DNA from: Chthonomonadales bacterium | Lineage (GTDB): Bacteria; Armatimonadota; Chthonomonadetes; Chthonomonadales; CAJBBX01 | Direction: 5' to 3' | Assembly: GCA_027459625.1 (NCBI GenBank) | Contig: DAIDHP010000002.1 | Coordinates: forward strand, 145,279 to 209,278 | DNA: 64,000 bases | Shown: piece by piece, positions 36,229 through 46,980 of the stretch | Layout of the letters: each line of letters begins with the position of its first letter | How positions within the stretch are numbered: the stretch's first letter is position 1 | Position numbers and translations under genes: made by a program | Notes under the pieces: model-generated | Database searches by the model: none | Seen by the model: the letters and a program-made list of their open reading frames with translations, nothing else | Told to the model about the DNA's origin: nothing

Positions 36229-36316
36229 AGGTAATTACAAAATTCGGAAAATGAGGCGAATTGCGCTCATCTCACGCTTAATGAGATATTTTAAAAACGA
36301 ATATTGCAATTACCTG
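36229..36316 (+). mobile_element. Moderately diverged inverted-repeat element
   Basis: AGGTAATTACAAAATTC ... GAATATTGCAATTACCTG, 88 bp. The ends are near-intact while the interior differs at many sites from the 26072/45198 type. With the preceding G counted as part of the element, TTAT flanks it on both sides. It lies between ApbE and the Tat-exported dehydrogenase. Confidence 0.75.
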
Positions 36317-36324
36317 TTATATGA

Positions 36325-37413
36325 CTATTCGACGGGAAAATCGGCGTTATCCCAATCTCCCAACCGCTCGCACACCGTGTTATCGTTTTCAATGAAAGTT
36401 AAAACCACACTCATGCCTTTGAGTGTCGAACAGAATTCCCTCGCTTCCTCCAGCCCCATGAGGAATATGGCGGTGGAGTAAGCGTCGCTTTCCATCGCAG
36501 ACGCGCAGATCACCGTGGAGCTAAGGATGTCGGTCTCGGAAGGATAACCGATGCGCGGATCGAGGATGTGCCCGTAACGCTTGCCGTCATGAATAAAAAA
36601 CTGCTCCGTGATCGCGGATGTGGATAATGCCTCATTGCTGAGATTCACCGTGCACAATTTTGTTTCGGGGTGATAGGGATCGGTAATGTGGAAGCGCCAC
36701 GGCTCCCCTGTTTCCGTACAACCTAAAGCGTAAATTGTGCTATCGCCTCCGCTTATCACGGCGTGCTCCACACCGTATCGGCGTAGAGTATCCGCAGCCT
36801 CATCGATGGCGTATCCCTTGCCGATCGCACCGAGGTCGATTTCCATTCCTTCGCGGGCGAACGAGATCAGACTTTCTTCGTCATCGAAACGAATATGGTC
36901 GAATCCGACCGATTCAAGAGTGTTTAGTATGGCCTGCTCATCCGGAGGTGTCTCGGTTTTTGCATAGAAACCCCATAAACGCACCAGTGGCGCGCAGGTG
37001 ATATCAAACGCCCCATTGGTCTTTTCTGAGATATCCGCTGCATTACGTATTAATTGATATAATCTGGGCTCCAAGCGAACCCAGCCATTGGAGGCGTAGG
37101 CGTTTATTCTGGTTACGTCGCTATCCTCGATAAAACGACTCAGGCGATTTTCAAGTCGAGTGATTTCGTCCAGAGCCTGTTCGGCTGCGCCGGTTATGTT
37201 GTCATAATCCAATCCCGCGAGATAGATATTGAAATTGCATCCCATCGAGGCTCGGCTGACTTTAGGGTGGTGAAAGTCCGAAGGGGAGATTGTGGGGGCG
37301 ACGGGTTCTTCCGAGGACGGAGGTGATTCCCGCAACCCCGCCTGCGGGCGCTCCTCCTCTCCAAGTGACATTAACCATTTCGCCAGATTTTTAAACAATA
37401 AGGAACCTAACAT
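36325..37413 (-). CDS. apbE: FAD:protein FMN transferase
   Basis: A 362-residue ApbE-family flavin transferase that attaches FMN to Thr of target proteins such as Rnf/Nqr subunits. Motifs: 'SRASMGCNFNIYL', 'FDITCAPLVRLWGF', 'DLGAIGKGYAID' (FAD/Mg site), 'VISGGDSTIYALG' and 'GHILDPRIGYP'. It lacks a lipobox; the N-terminal 45 residues are polar and Pro-rich, so it is probably cytoplasmic or non-classically anchored. No Rnf or Nqr gene is in the window. Confidence 0.92.
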   Translation of the reverse strand: MLGSLLFKNLAKWLMSLGEEERPQAGLRESPPSSEEPVAPTISPSDFHHPKVSRASMGCNFNIYLAGLDYDNITGAAEQALDEITRLENRLSRFIEDSDVTRINAYASNGWVRLEPRLYQLIRNAADISEKTNGAFDITCAPLVRLWGFYAKTETPPDEQAILNTLESVGFDHIRFDDEESLISFAREGMEIDLGAIGKGYAIDEAADTLRRYGVEHAVISGGDSTIYALGCTETGEPWRFHITDPYHPETKLCTVNLSNEALSTSAITEQFFIHDGKRYGHILDPRIGYPSETDILSSTVICASAMESDAYSTAIFLMGLEEAREFCSTLKGMSVVLTFIENDNTVCERLGDWDNADFPVE

Positions 37414-37491
37414 GGACTGTCATCCCGCGATACGGTGATTGTTTTTGCTCCGTATCCTCATGTTATGGTCGAGTTTGAGGGGAATCCGGCT

Positions 37492-38313
37492 TCAGACCTT
37501 AGGCAGCGATTCATCGGCGCCGTTGAGAAGCCGAGGCCCCAGAGCGCCCAAAACTCCATTTACAAAACGCCCGGATTCCTCCGTGCTGTATTTCTTCGCC
37601 AGTTCAATCGCTTCGTTAATCGTAGCGGCGATTGGGATATCCTTCATGTATAGTATTTCATACGCTGCGATACGCAGTATATTTCTATCAACGGCGGTCT
37701 GTCGAGCCAATGTCCAGCCGGTCGCGTTCATAGATAAAACACGGTCGATCTCCCGCCGCATTTTTCTTGTTCCAAACACCAGTTCCCGCGTGAATTCCGC
37801 GATTTGAATGGCGTCATCCGCATGTTTATCGAACGCAGACAGAAGGTGCTGGGTCGCATGATACGCCTGATCCGCGGATTCGGTTAAAATTACGGCGAAC
37901 GGAGTATTCTTTTGGGAGAGTTTCGTGATTCGAGCTTTGGTATCTTCAATGAGGGTTTCAAGCTCCTCTCGCCCCTGAGCTTGGCTTATGGCGGGGTGGA
38001 CATCCACCATTCGAGAGATGACCGACTCCGTTTGAGCTCTGAGTTGTTGCATGCTCTTGATCATCATTGTTGCGGATTGCCGTATCAATCTACGAGTTTC
38101 AGGCGATATCTCCGGATTATCGGTTTTACTCCGAGACTGGTCGTATATGATATTTTGATCGCGCGTAGATATCTGTTGAATGGGTTCTATCACGATGAAG
38201 CGAATTTGCTCCATGATGCCAGAAAATATCTCTTCAAGCGGTTGCTTGCCGACATCCTTTTGAAACAGGGCTTTAAGAGCCAACTCTCTCGCGATTCTGC
38301 GTGTGAATATCAA
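37492..38313 (-). CDS. nusB: Transcription antitermination factor NusB with insertion
   Basis: A 273-residue NusB-like RNA-binding factor, twice the usual 130-160 residues. The N-terminal helix 'RRIARELALKALFQKDVG' is normal. The core then resumes at about residue 165 ('ADDAIQIAEFTRELVFGTR') and runs through 'VDRNILRIAAYEILYM', 'AATINEAIELAKKYSTEESGRFVNGVL'. Between them lie about 100 extra residues, polar and helical ('RRLIRQSATMMIKSMQQLRA'). It should bind boxA RNA with S10; the role of the insert is unknown. Confidence 0.9.
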   Translation of the reverse strand: MIFTRRIARELALKALFQKDVGKQPLEEIFSGIMEQIRFIVIEPIQQISTRDQNIIYDQSRSKTDNPEISPETRRLIRQSATMMIKSMQQLRAQTESVISRMVDVHPAISQAQGREELETLIEDTKARITKLSQKNTPFAVILTESADQAYHATQHLLSAFDKHADDAIQIAEFTRELVFGTRKMRREIDRVLSMNATGWTLARQTAVDRNILRIAAYEILYMKDIPIAATINEAIELAKKYSTEESGRFVNGVLGALGPRLLNGADESLPKV

Positions 38314-38437
38314 GTATTGCTCCGATACGATGAAAACGGCGCCAAAACGTATTCGTTAATCATGTCTGGACTTTATTGGTGTTTTCCTATATTACCGCAA
38401 AAACGTGTGCGATATTTATCGGAATATTCGCGAAAAT

Positions 38438-40570
<2,133 letters not shown>

Positions 40571-40588
40571 TTAGGGGCTGGTTTCATG

Positions 40589-40636
40589 ATTTCGGATTTT
40601 CTCCATCCGATGTAAGTGAAATCAAAAATCCGAAAT
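40589..40636 (-). other. Hairpin in the gyrB leader
   Basis: A 12-bp perfect inverted repeat, ATTTCGGATTTT (40589-40600) and AAAATCCGAAAT (40625-40636), loop 24 nt. It sits in the predicted 170-nt 5' UTR of gyrB and ends 37 nt before the start codon. The rest of 40553-41117 holds a degenerate repeat copy near 40999 and no gene that I can support. Confidence 0.5.
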
Positions 40637-40729
40637 GGAAACGTCGTCTGACTTGAACCGTATCAAGCGCGGACTCCACGGATTTTGCAATCATTATCAA
40701 TATTGATTTGATGTTTGATACACGCCTAT

Positions 40730-40758
40730 AGTATAGCATCTATATAGAAATTTGTCAA
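40730..40758 (-). promoter_or_regulatory. Sigma-70 promoter of gyrB
   Basis: TTGACA (40758-40753), a 17-nt spacer, TATACT (40735-40730) on the minus strand, near consensus. Confidence 0.8.
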
Positions 40759-40998
40759 CAGGAAAAGAGGCGAAAACCCCTCTTTTGCGCCCCATCCAAT
40801 CTTTGTCAAAGAGAGTGTATCCGTCAAATAACCTGTCATGCCGATACCTGATTGAATCCGAATATCCGCTTTTGATAAGGGTATAATGTGAGTGAATTAT
40901 TTTTTTGGCGTCGCATCGTTCAGGGAGACCCCCTTTTAATGCGTCGATGAGTACCGATCCTTTAATGTGATGTGGATTTGCGTTTTCTGAAACTATCA

Positions 40999-41086
40999 AG
41001 GGAATAGCAAAATTCTGAAGACGGATAGTATCGCTCATCGGAGTGCGCCATCGTTTCAGGATAAGGTGTCGCCTTAATGAATAGTG
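40999..41086. repeat. Very degenerate copy of the inverted-repeat element
   Basis: The left part, AGGGAATAGCAAAATTC, and the interior TATCGCTCAT align with the intact element. The right end is not recognisable, so the right boundary is nominal. Confidence 0.35.
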
Positions 41087-41117
41087 TCCGGCTTAATGAC
41101 GTTTTTAGGATCTGAGC

Positions 41118-43112
41118 ATGAAATCAGCTATTATGGATGTTTCTCAGAGCTATCCCGCGCAGCCATTGCTTCGCATCATGGAGGAATCGCGCCAGGGAGA
41201 CCGTCGTGAAGGCATTTTACTGAGACAAAACCGCGGGATATTTCAAGTCGCCGGCATGGGTCATGAGGCTATCGCCGTTCTCTCTTTTCTCCTTGGTCCT
41301 GATGACTTCCTGTTTCCCTATTATCGCGACCGGGCTCTTTGCCTTGCTCGTGGTTTGTCCACCTATGAGATCGCCCTTAGCTTCTTTGCGCGAGAGGATA
41401 TGAACGGCGCCGGTCGCCCCATGCACGGGCATTACAGCAGCCGTCCGTTGAATATTTTCTCCATCGCCACTCCTACATCAAGCCAATGTCTGCCAGCGGT
41501 GGGATGCGCATGGAATCTGCGGAGAAACGGAGAACGCTCCGTCGTGCTTTGCACCATAGGTGACGCCTCTCTTAGGCAGGGAGAGTATTTTGAGGCGGTC
41601 GCATTCGCAATTCAGGAAAAACTCCCGATAGTGTTTGTGGTCGAGGATAATCTGTACGGCATAAGCACCAACACCAGCCATCAAAATCCCTATCGTTTGG
41701 GTGTATTCAACGATGAGCATTACGTGCGTTTGGATGGTCGAGTGCCAGATGTTATTTATCGTCATGGCGTTATCGCCGTGGAGAAAGCGCGAGCGGGTGA
41801 AGGACCCACGGTGCTTTGGTGCGAACTGGATCGCTTATGCTCCCATACGTCATCGGACGATCAAAGGGTTTACCGTCCCGAGAAGGATTTGGAAGATATG
41901 ATCTTGTTGGATCCGATTGCCCAGACGAAAGATCGCCTCATTCAGGAAGGTGTCATATCATCCGAGGAGTGGGAGTGCATCAAGGATCAAATAGCCCTTA
42001 AGGTGGAACAGGATTACTTGAAAGCCGAGGAGGCGCCGTTGCCTTCAGCAAGCGCACTTCGAGATCATATAATGGCGCAGCAAAAACCCATTGATCTCAA
42101 CGCATGCATAAAGCCCGCCGAGGCTGACAGCGTTACGATGGTGACGGCGATCAACGATACGCTTCGTCATGCGTTGAAATCGGACCCTCGGGTAATTATG
42201 ATGGGTGAGGATATCGAAGACCCCAAAGGCGGAGTTTTTGGTCTTACAAAAGGATTGAGTTCCTCGTTTCCTGGCAAGGTCCTCAACTCCCCATTAGCCG
42301 AAGCGACAATTATCGGAACAGCCGTGGGGCTAGCCGCCACGGGGGCTAAGCCCATATTCGAGATTCAATTCATTGATTTTATCACCACTGGTTTCAACCA
42401 ACTTTCCACTCAGGTGTCGACTTTGCGGTGGAGAACCTGCGGCGCATGGACATGTCCCATGGTGCTACTCGCTCCCTGCGGTGCGTATCTACCCGGTGGC
42501 GGCCCTTGGCATAGTCAAACCAATGAGGGGATATGGGCGCATTTGGCGGGAATAGAAGTCGTTTCTCCGAGCACGCCCGAGGATGCCGCCGGCTTGCTAA
42601 TGACAGCGATTGAAAGCGACAATCCGACACTTTATCTTATACCCAAGCATATATTTCGGAAGCGAGTGACCTCTCCCGAATCATATGCTCCGATACCTTT
42701 TGGCAAACTGGCGATTAGAAGAGAGGGGACCGATGTCACCTTGGTGAGTTGGGGGAATGGAATGGAGGTGGCGTTGGAAGTTGCGGATAGAGCTCAAGCT
42801 CATGGGATTAGCGTTGAGGCGCTGGATTTACGAACCCTCGTGCCTTGTGATTGGCACGGAATATGCGCTTCTCTCTTGAAGACAGGGCGATTGTTAGTAA
42901 TCGAGGAGGATGCAAAGACGGGGAGCTTCGGTCAGACTATCATTTCAGAAATCGTCACGAAACCGGACCGATGGAATCTGCTCGGCGCTTACCCTGTATT
43001 ATTAGCGAGAGAGGATGTTCCCGTTCCCTTTGCACCCCATTTGGAATATGCATCTCTGCCGGATGTGGATCGCACGCTTAAAGCATTGTTGGATTTAGTA
43101 AATCCGCAATGA
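41118..43112 (+). CDS. 2-oxoacid dehydrogenase E1, alpha-beta fusion
   Basis: A 664-residue fusion of E1-alpha and E1-beta of a pyruvate or branched-chain 2-oxoacid dehydrogenase. The alpha part (1-330) has 'PYYRDRALCLARGLS', 'GRPMHGHYSS' and the ThDP motif from 'IGDASLRQGEYFEAV' to 'VVEDNLYGIST'. The beta part (about 345-660) begins 'TMVTAINDTLRHALKSD', with 'GEDIEDPKGGVFGLTKGL', 'PLAEATIIGTAVGLA' and 'HSQTNEGIWAHLAGIEVV'. Fused E1 proteins are known in several phyla. E2 follows in the same direction 87 nt downstream. No E3 is present. Confidence 0.93.
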   Translation: MKSAIMDVSQSYPAQPLLRIMEESRQGDRREGILLRQNRGIFQVAGMGHEAIAVLSFLLGPDDFLFPYYRDRALCLARGLSTYEIALSFFAREDMNGAGRPMHGHYSSRPLNIFSIATPTSSQCLPAVGCAWNLRRNGERSVVLCTIGDASLRQGEYFEAVAFAIQEKLPIVFVVEDNLYGISTNTSHQNPYRLGVFNDEHYVRLDGRVPDVIYRHGVIAVEKARAGEGPTVLWCELDRLCSHTSSDDQRVYRPEKDLEDMILLDPIAQTKDRLIQEGVISSEEWECIKDQIALKVEQDYLKAEEAPLPSASALRDHIMAQQKPIDLNACIKPAEADSVTMVTAINDTLRHALKSDPRVIMMGEDIEDPKGGVFGLTKGLSSSFPGKVLNSPLAEATIIGTAVGLAATGAKPIFEIQFIDFITTGFNQLSTQVSTLRWRTCGAWTCPMVLLAPCGAYLPGGGPWHSQTNEGIWAHLAGIEVVSPSTPEDAAGLLMTAIESDNPTLYLIPKHIFRKRVTSPESYAPIPFGKLAIRREGTDVTLVSWGNGMEVALEVADRAQAHGISVEALDLRTLVPCDWHGICASLLKTGRLLVIEEDAKTGSFGQTIISEIVTKPDRWNLLGAYPVLLAREDVPVPFAPHLEYASLPDVDRTLKALLDLVNPQ

Positions 43113-43199
43113 CTACGCACGATATGGTTGGATCGCTTTTCACTCTTTGGTGGTAATATTAATTATCTCTTTCAGTCAAAGGAGCGGAACAGATATCCC

Positions 43200-44420
43200 A
43201 TGCCAGCAACTGAAATTGTTATTCCCCAACTGGGTGAGGGTCTTCAGGAAGCGCGAATCATCCGATTCCTGAAAAACCCTGGGGATGAGATTGTCAGTGA
43301 TGAGCCCATATTCGAGATGGAAACCGATAAGGCGGTGATGGAAATCGAATCTCCGCAGGCAGGGTTTCTTGATGAATGGCTAGTCTCTGAAGGCGAGGTT
43401 CTTCCAATTGGGGCTGTTGTCGGAAGAATTCGCATAAATGATCTTTCACGGGCGGCCGTGGTAACCAAGACCGAGGAATCCTCTCGGATCGAAATCGAAG
43501 AGAAACAGACAAACGGTATCTTATCGTCCGTAACGGATTTCCCACTGCCAAGGCTGCGTAATCTACATGTCTCTCCGCGTGAACGTCAATACGCGCATCA
43601 AAAAAACATCGAGGATGAGGAGATTTTGTCGCTGTATCGGGATTTGGGGCGAAGGGTTGAAAAGAGCGATTTGGAACATCTCGTGATGAAAGAGATCAAC
43701 AGCGATGCTTCGGCGCGGATTTATTCCCACAACGATATCTCCATAACCTCCCGTCAGCGCACCCTCATTTATCGTTTGCAGAGAGGTGTGAGCCAGACGA
43801 TCCCGGCAACGTTGGAATCGTTCATTCAATGGGATGTGCTGGAACAAGTCCGTAAAAAATGGATTCCCACGGACGCCATCCGTAAACCGTCGCGCTTCCT
43901 TTTATTTGCATGGTGTGTCGTTCAATCTTCAAAAACCCATCCCAAATTCCGCTCGGCTCTTTTAAACGAGAATAAAATCCGCGAATACGAACACCTTCAT
44001 TTGGGTGTGGCGGTGTCCATGCCGGATGATGAGTTGGTTATGGCTAGGATTCCTGATGCCGACACACTCGACTTTGAGAGCTTTTGTGATGTTGCTGAAG
44101 ACGCAATGAAATGCGCGAAAGCGGGAGAGGACCAAACCGGTGACGTAATGCAGTTGAGTCTGACGAACCTCTCTCATACCGGTATCCGTTTCGCCATTCC
44201 CGTGGTGATCGCTCCTGCGGTTGCAACGTTATTCCTTGGAGCGCCGCACGATGAGGCTTATCCCCAGATTGACGGAGGATGCGCCTTTAGAAAAGTCGCA
44301 AGGATGTCTTTAACGTTTGATCACAGGCTGATCAATGGAGTCGGCGGTGCGCGTTTCCTTGCCGAGATCAAGCGCCGAGTGGAAAAATTACCAGAGGAGT
44401 TTGCAGATTACATAAAATAG
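43200..44420 (+). CDS. Dihydrolipoamide acyltransferase (E2), Asp to Asn site
   Basis: A 406-residue E2. The lipoyl domain (1-80) has the lipoyl Lys in 'EMETDKAVMEIESP'. A weak subunit-binding domain, 'RNLHVSPRERQYAHQKNI', occupies about 125-165. The catalytic domain ends 'LTFDHRLINGVGGARFL'; the family signature is DHRxxDG, so the catalytic Asp is replaced by Asn while His is kept. The N-terminal 'LTNLSHTGIRFAIPVV' shows the NxG region is also altered. It may be an active variant or a specialised acyltransferase. ATG 43200; AAGGAG is 15 nt upstream, so the start is not fully certain. Confidence 0.88.
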   Translation: MPATEIVIPQLGEGLQEARIIRFLKNPGDEIVSDEPIFEMETDKAVMEIESPQAGFLDEWLVSEGEVLPIGAVVGRIRINDLSRAAVVTKTEESSRIEIEEKQTNGILSSVTDFPLPRLRNLHVSPRERQYAHQKNIEDEEILSLYRDLGRRVEKSDLEHLVMKEINSDASARIYSHNDISITSRQRTLIYRLQRGVSQTIPATLESFIQWDVLEQVRKKWIPTDAIRKPSRFLLFAWCVVQSSKTHPKFRSALLNENKIREYEHLHLGVAVSMPDDELVMARIPDADTLDFESFCDVAEDAMKCAKAGEDQTGDVMQLSLTNLSHTGIRFAIPVVIAPAVATLFLGAPHDEAYPQIDGGCAFRKVARMSLTFDHRLINGVGGARFLAEIKRRVEKLPEEFADYIK

Positions 44421-44432
44421 GATCTTTGGAAA

Positions 44433-45182
44433 ATGAACGCCGAGAAGCGGTCAGACGATCATTCCTCCCTAATTCGCGACGCTTGGGAGGGACTATTGGA
44501 TTTCACCTTTCCCCCGGTATGCGTGTTATGCCGCGAATCGTGCGGTAACGCCTTGTGTTCCAAATGCCTCGCTTCTTTCCCCAAGCTAATCCCTCCCTTG
44601 TGTCCCAGATGTTCTCGCATGGTCTCCAATGAGTTGCAGGGATCGTTATGCTCCGATTGCAGAGCGATAAAAAATCCGCAACTCCATTGCGCAATCGCGC
44701 CGTGGAGCTATGATGGTGAAGTCAAGTCGGCAATCCATCATTTGAAATTTGATGGGCGAAAGAGAGTAGGAGATGTTCTTGGAGAGTCGTTAGGCGTATA
44801 TTTGAAGAAATACCCTTACCTCAAACGGAATGTTCAACTGATAATCCCAGTTCCCTTGCATTGGCTGAGACGATGGGAGAGAGGCTACAATCAATCGGAG
44901 ATACTTGCTCGCCATGTTTCGCTTTCCATGGATGTTCCCCTTGGTATTGATGCGCTGATTCGGAAGCGTCTGACACATGCGAGTTACAAGCTGCATATCG
45001 AGGAGCGTCGGAGGAACATGAGCGGGGCGTTCGAGGTACGCGATGCGGATGCGATACAGGGCAAGGTGGTGATGCTGGTGGATGATATCATCACCACAAT
45101 GACTACTTTGGAGGAGTGCGCCAGAGCGTTGAAGAACGCGGGGGCGAGGCGAGTATACGCTGCGGCGTTAGCGCGGGATTGA
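44433..45182 (+). CDS. comF: ComF-family phosphoribosyltransferase-like protein
   Basis: A 249-residue ComF/GntX-type protein. An N-terminal zinc finger uses two sets of cysteines ('CVLCRESCGNALCSKC' and 'CPRCSR...CSDC'). The PRTase fold contains 'SYDGEVKSAIHHLKFDG', 'RRWERGYNQSE' and the PRPP loop 'VVMLVDDIITTMTTLEE'. ComF aids single-stranded DNA uptake in natural competence in Bacillus and Haemophilus. It lies 12 nt after E2 and could be co-transcribed. Confidence 0.92.
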   Translation: MNAEKRSDDHSSLIRDAWEGLLDFTFPPVCVLCRESCGNALCSKCLASFPKLIPPLCPRCSRMVSNELQGSLCSDCRAIKNPQLHCAIAPWSYDGEVKSAIHHLKFDGRKRVGDVLGESLGVYLKKYPYLKRNVQLIIPVPLHWLRRWERGYNQSEILARHVSLSMDVPLGIDALIRKRLTHASYKLHIEERRRNMSGAFEVRDADAIQGKVVMLVDDIITTMTTLEECARALKNAGARRVYAAALARD

Positions 45183-45197
45183 TGTTATCCAATGAGA

Positions 45198-45285
45198 GGT
45201 AATTGCAAAATTCAGAAAATGAGGCTAATATCGCTCATTTCATGCTCGGCGAAATACCTGAAAAGCGAATTTTGCAATTACCTGC
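45198..45285 (+). mobile_element. Intact 88-bp element with 7-bp target duplication
   Basis: AGGTAATTGCAAAATTC ... GAATTTTGCAATTACCTG, flanked by CAATGAG on both sides (45191-45197 and 45286-45292). It is identical to the copy inside fic. It lies 15 nt past the comF stop. Confidence 0.9.
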
Positions 45286-45431
45286 AATGAGTTAATATTT
45301 TCATGGAGGTGCTATGAACATGATATGCTTTTATATGGATGGTTTAACTCTTTTTTTAATTTGCCAAGAAGCGAATGTCTTGCCATGTGCTGGCGCGTGT
45401 AATGACTTTGCAGCTAATATCGGATCGGTGA

Positions 45432-46121
45432 ATGGAATTGGTTAACGTGATTCCGTACAATTTTTCGTTTGGTTTTGAATCATACGCCGTCAACAGCGCT
45501 TTGGTGGTGCACGCGGATTGTTTTGAGTGGATGAAACTCGTTCCGGAATCATCCATTCATGCGGTTGTAACTGATCCCCCCTTACGGCGTGAAGGAGTTT
45601 GAGCCGGAATAATTAAATAAGCGCGCCAATGGAAATGGCGGTGTTTGGCGAATTCCCCCTTCGTTTGACGGGTGTGTTCGTTCCCCGCTGCCACGATTCA
45701 CCGCTTTGAATATCACTGAACGGGAGCAAATGAGCCATTACTCAACGGAATGAAGGTGAGTGAGTGCCTGAGAGAATTCCAGACGGGAGGTTTCAGACGG
45801 AAACTTGATGGAAATCCGTTTGAAGATGTCATACCGAGCGAGCGAACATCGAATAAAGAGAAAGAAATTGCCGGGCATCCAAGCCTCAAGCCTCAATCGT
45901 TTCTGCGCAGGATCGTTTATAGTTCATTACCGTTGGGGAAGGGGATTGTTTTAGATGCTTTTATGGGATCGGGTTCTACGCTTGCCGCTGCGAATGCGAT
46001 AGGATACGCCTCCATTGGTGTGGAACGTATGGAAGAGTATTATGAAATGAGTAAGCAATCCATTAAGAGACTTTCAATAATTACCATCAAAGATGCGCAA
46101 ATGGAGCTATTGATCTCATAA
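45432..46121 (+). pseudogene. Site-specific DNA methyltransferase, broken
   Basis: Remains of a class-beta-like N4/N6 DNA methyltransferase. The N-terminal 50 codons reach 'HAVVTDPP', where a run of six C (45576-45581) is one base too long. Dropping one C gives the catalytic DPPYGVKEFEPE, then TAA (45610). The frame continues 'RANGNGGVWRIPPSFDG' and 'SPLPRFTALN'. After 45750 the C-terminal part is intact: 'IPSERTSNKEKEIAGHPSLKP' and the SAM motif 'VLDAFMGSGSTLAAANA'. The middle of the protein is missing. Three independent lesions (frameshift, nonsense, deletion) make it dead. It converges on the nuclease remnant at 46116. Confidence 0.85.
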
Positions 46122-46760
46122 ATCCTTATATATCCAATTCTCTTTCATCTTTTTCACGCCTATTCGAGTGACACTGGCGGTTATGGTACGGCGGCTGGTT
46201 TCGGAACGACCGGAAAAAGTCCAATCATCCTCTGCCAATCTAGCCGCGTAGACCGCTTTAAAAGCGAACGGCTTAGGGGGTATCTTTTTTAATCCAATCA
46301 TTGGAGGTATTGCTATCAAACACATAAACCATCAACCATACGGATTCGGCATTATGTCCTTGCCATTCCGATGAATGGAGTGAAGCTTTTATTTCAATGC
46401 CTTCAGATGAATGTTGAACTGCGTTATTCTCGAATCGATTGGATGGGATTAAATCCGGATGACCATTTGATATTGATTTTTCACCAAATCAAGAAAATAA
46501 TTGGGGAGCATGGTATTCAAATATTCACCAACCATGCTGCTAAAATTGGCGGGCATTATTAAGGATTCCAATTGAAGCTTTCCAGCACTGTTTACAGTCT
46601 GATTAATCAGCCGCAGATAATCCAGATGATCTTGCATGGCTTTTTCAATGTGTTCAATACTCAGACCGTAAGGTAAAATGCAGTTCTGATTGAATCCGTT
46701 CTGAGTCAGAGGTTGAGGAGTGCAAGCACTAGTTTCATCATTATCCATAGTTAATCCCAT
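46116..46760 (-). pseudogene. PD-(D/E)xK restriction endonuclease, frameshifted
   Basis: Three frames join into one protein of about 210 residues. Frame 1 begins 'DETSACTPQPLTQN' and reaches 'NYFLDLVKNQY'. A shift near 46466 leads to 'NGHPDLIPSNRF', then 'EGIEIKASLHSSEWQG', giving the nuclease PD...ExK motif. A second shift in the homopolymer at 46276-46290 leads to 'AVYAARLAEDDWTFSGRSE' and 'KMKENWIYKDL'. Its end overlaps the methyltransferase remnant tail-to-tail by 6 nt, so the two formed a type II restriction-modification pair. I did not see this specificity identified by name. Confidence 0.75.
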
Positions 46761-46980
46761 GAGAAAGATTCAACCCACAGAGTTGGTATCAGCAAGTAGT
46801 AGAAAATTCCTTATTCATGTTGAAGTATAATACCCCCATTTATCACCGATCGCCGATAGTTGGATGACTTGATCTCATCGCCTCGCAATTGATTATGCAT
46901 TTTCCACATGTATCGATCAACTAGTGGTATACTTTGGTAAATCGTGGTTTTGCTGGCTAAACACCTACGGAGGGTATTTT

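Noticed and set aside
40697..41038. A 113-residue minus-strand open frame upstream of gyrB
   Set aside because: It contains the gyrB promoter and a degenerate repeat, has no ribosome-binding site and no recognisable motif.
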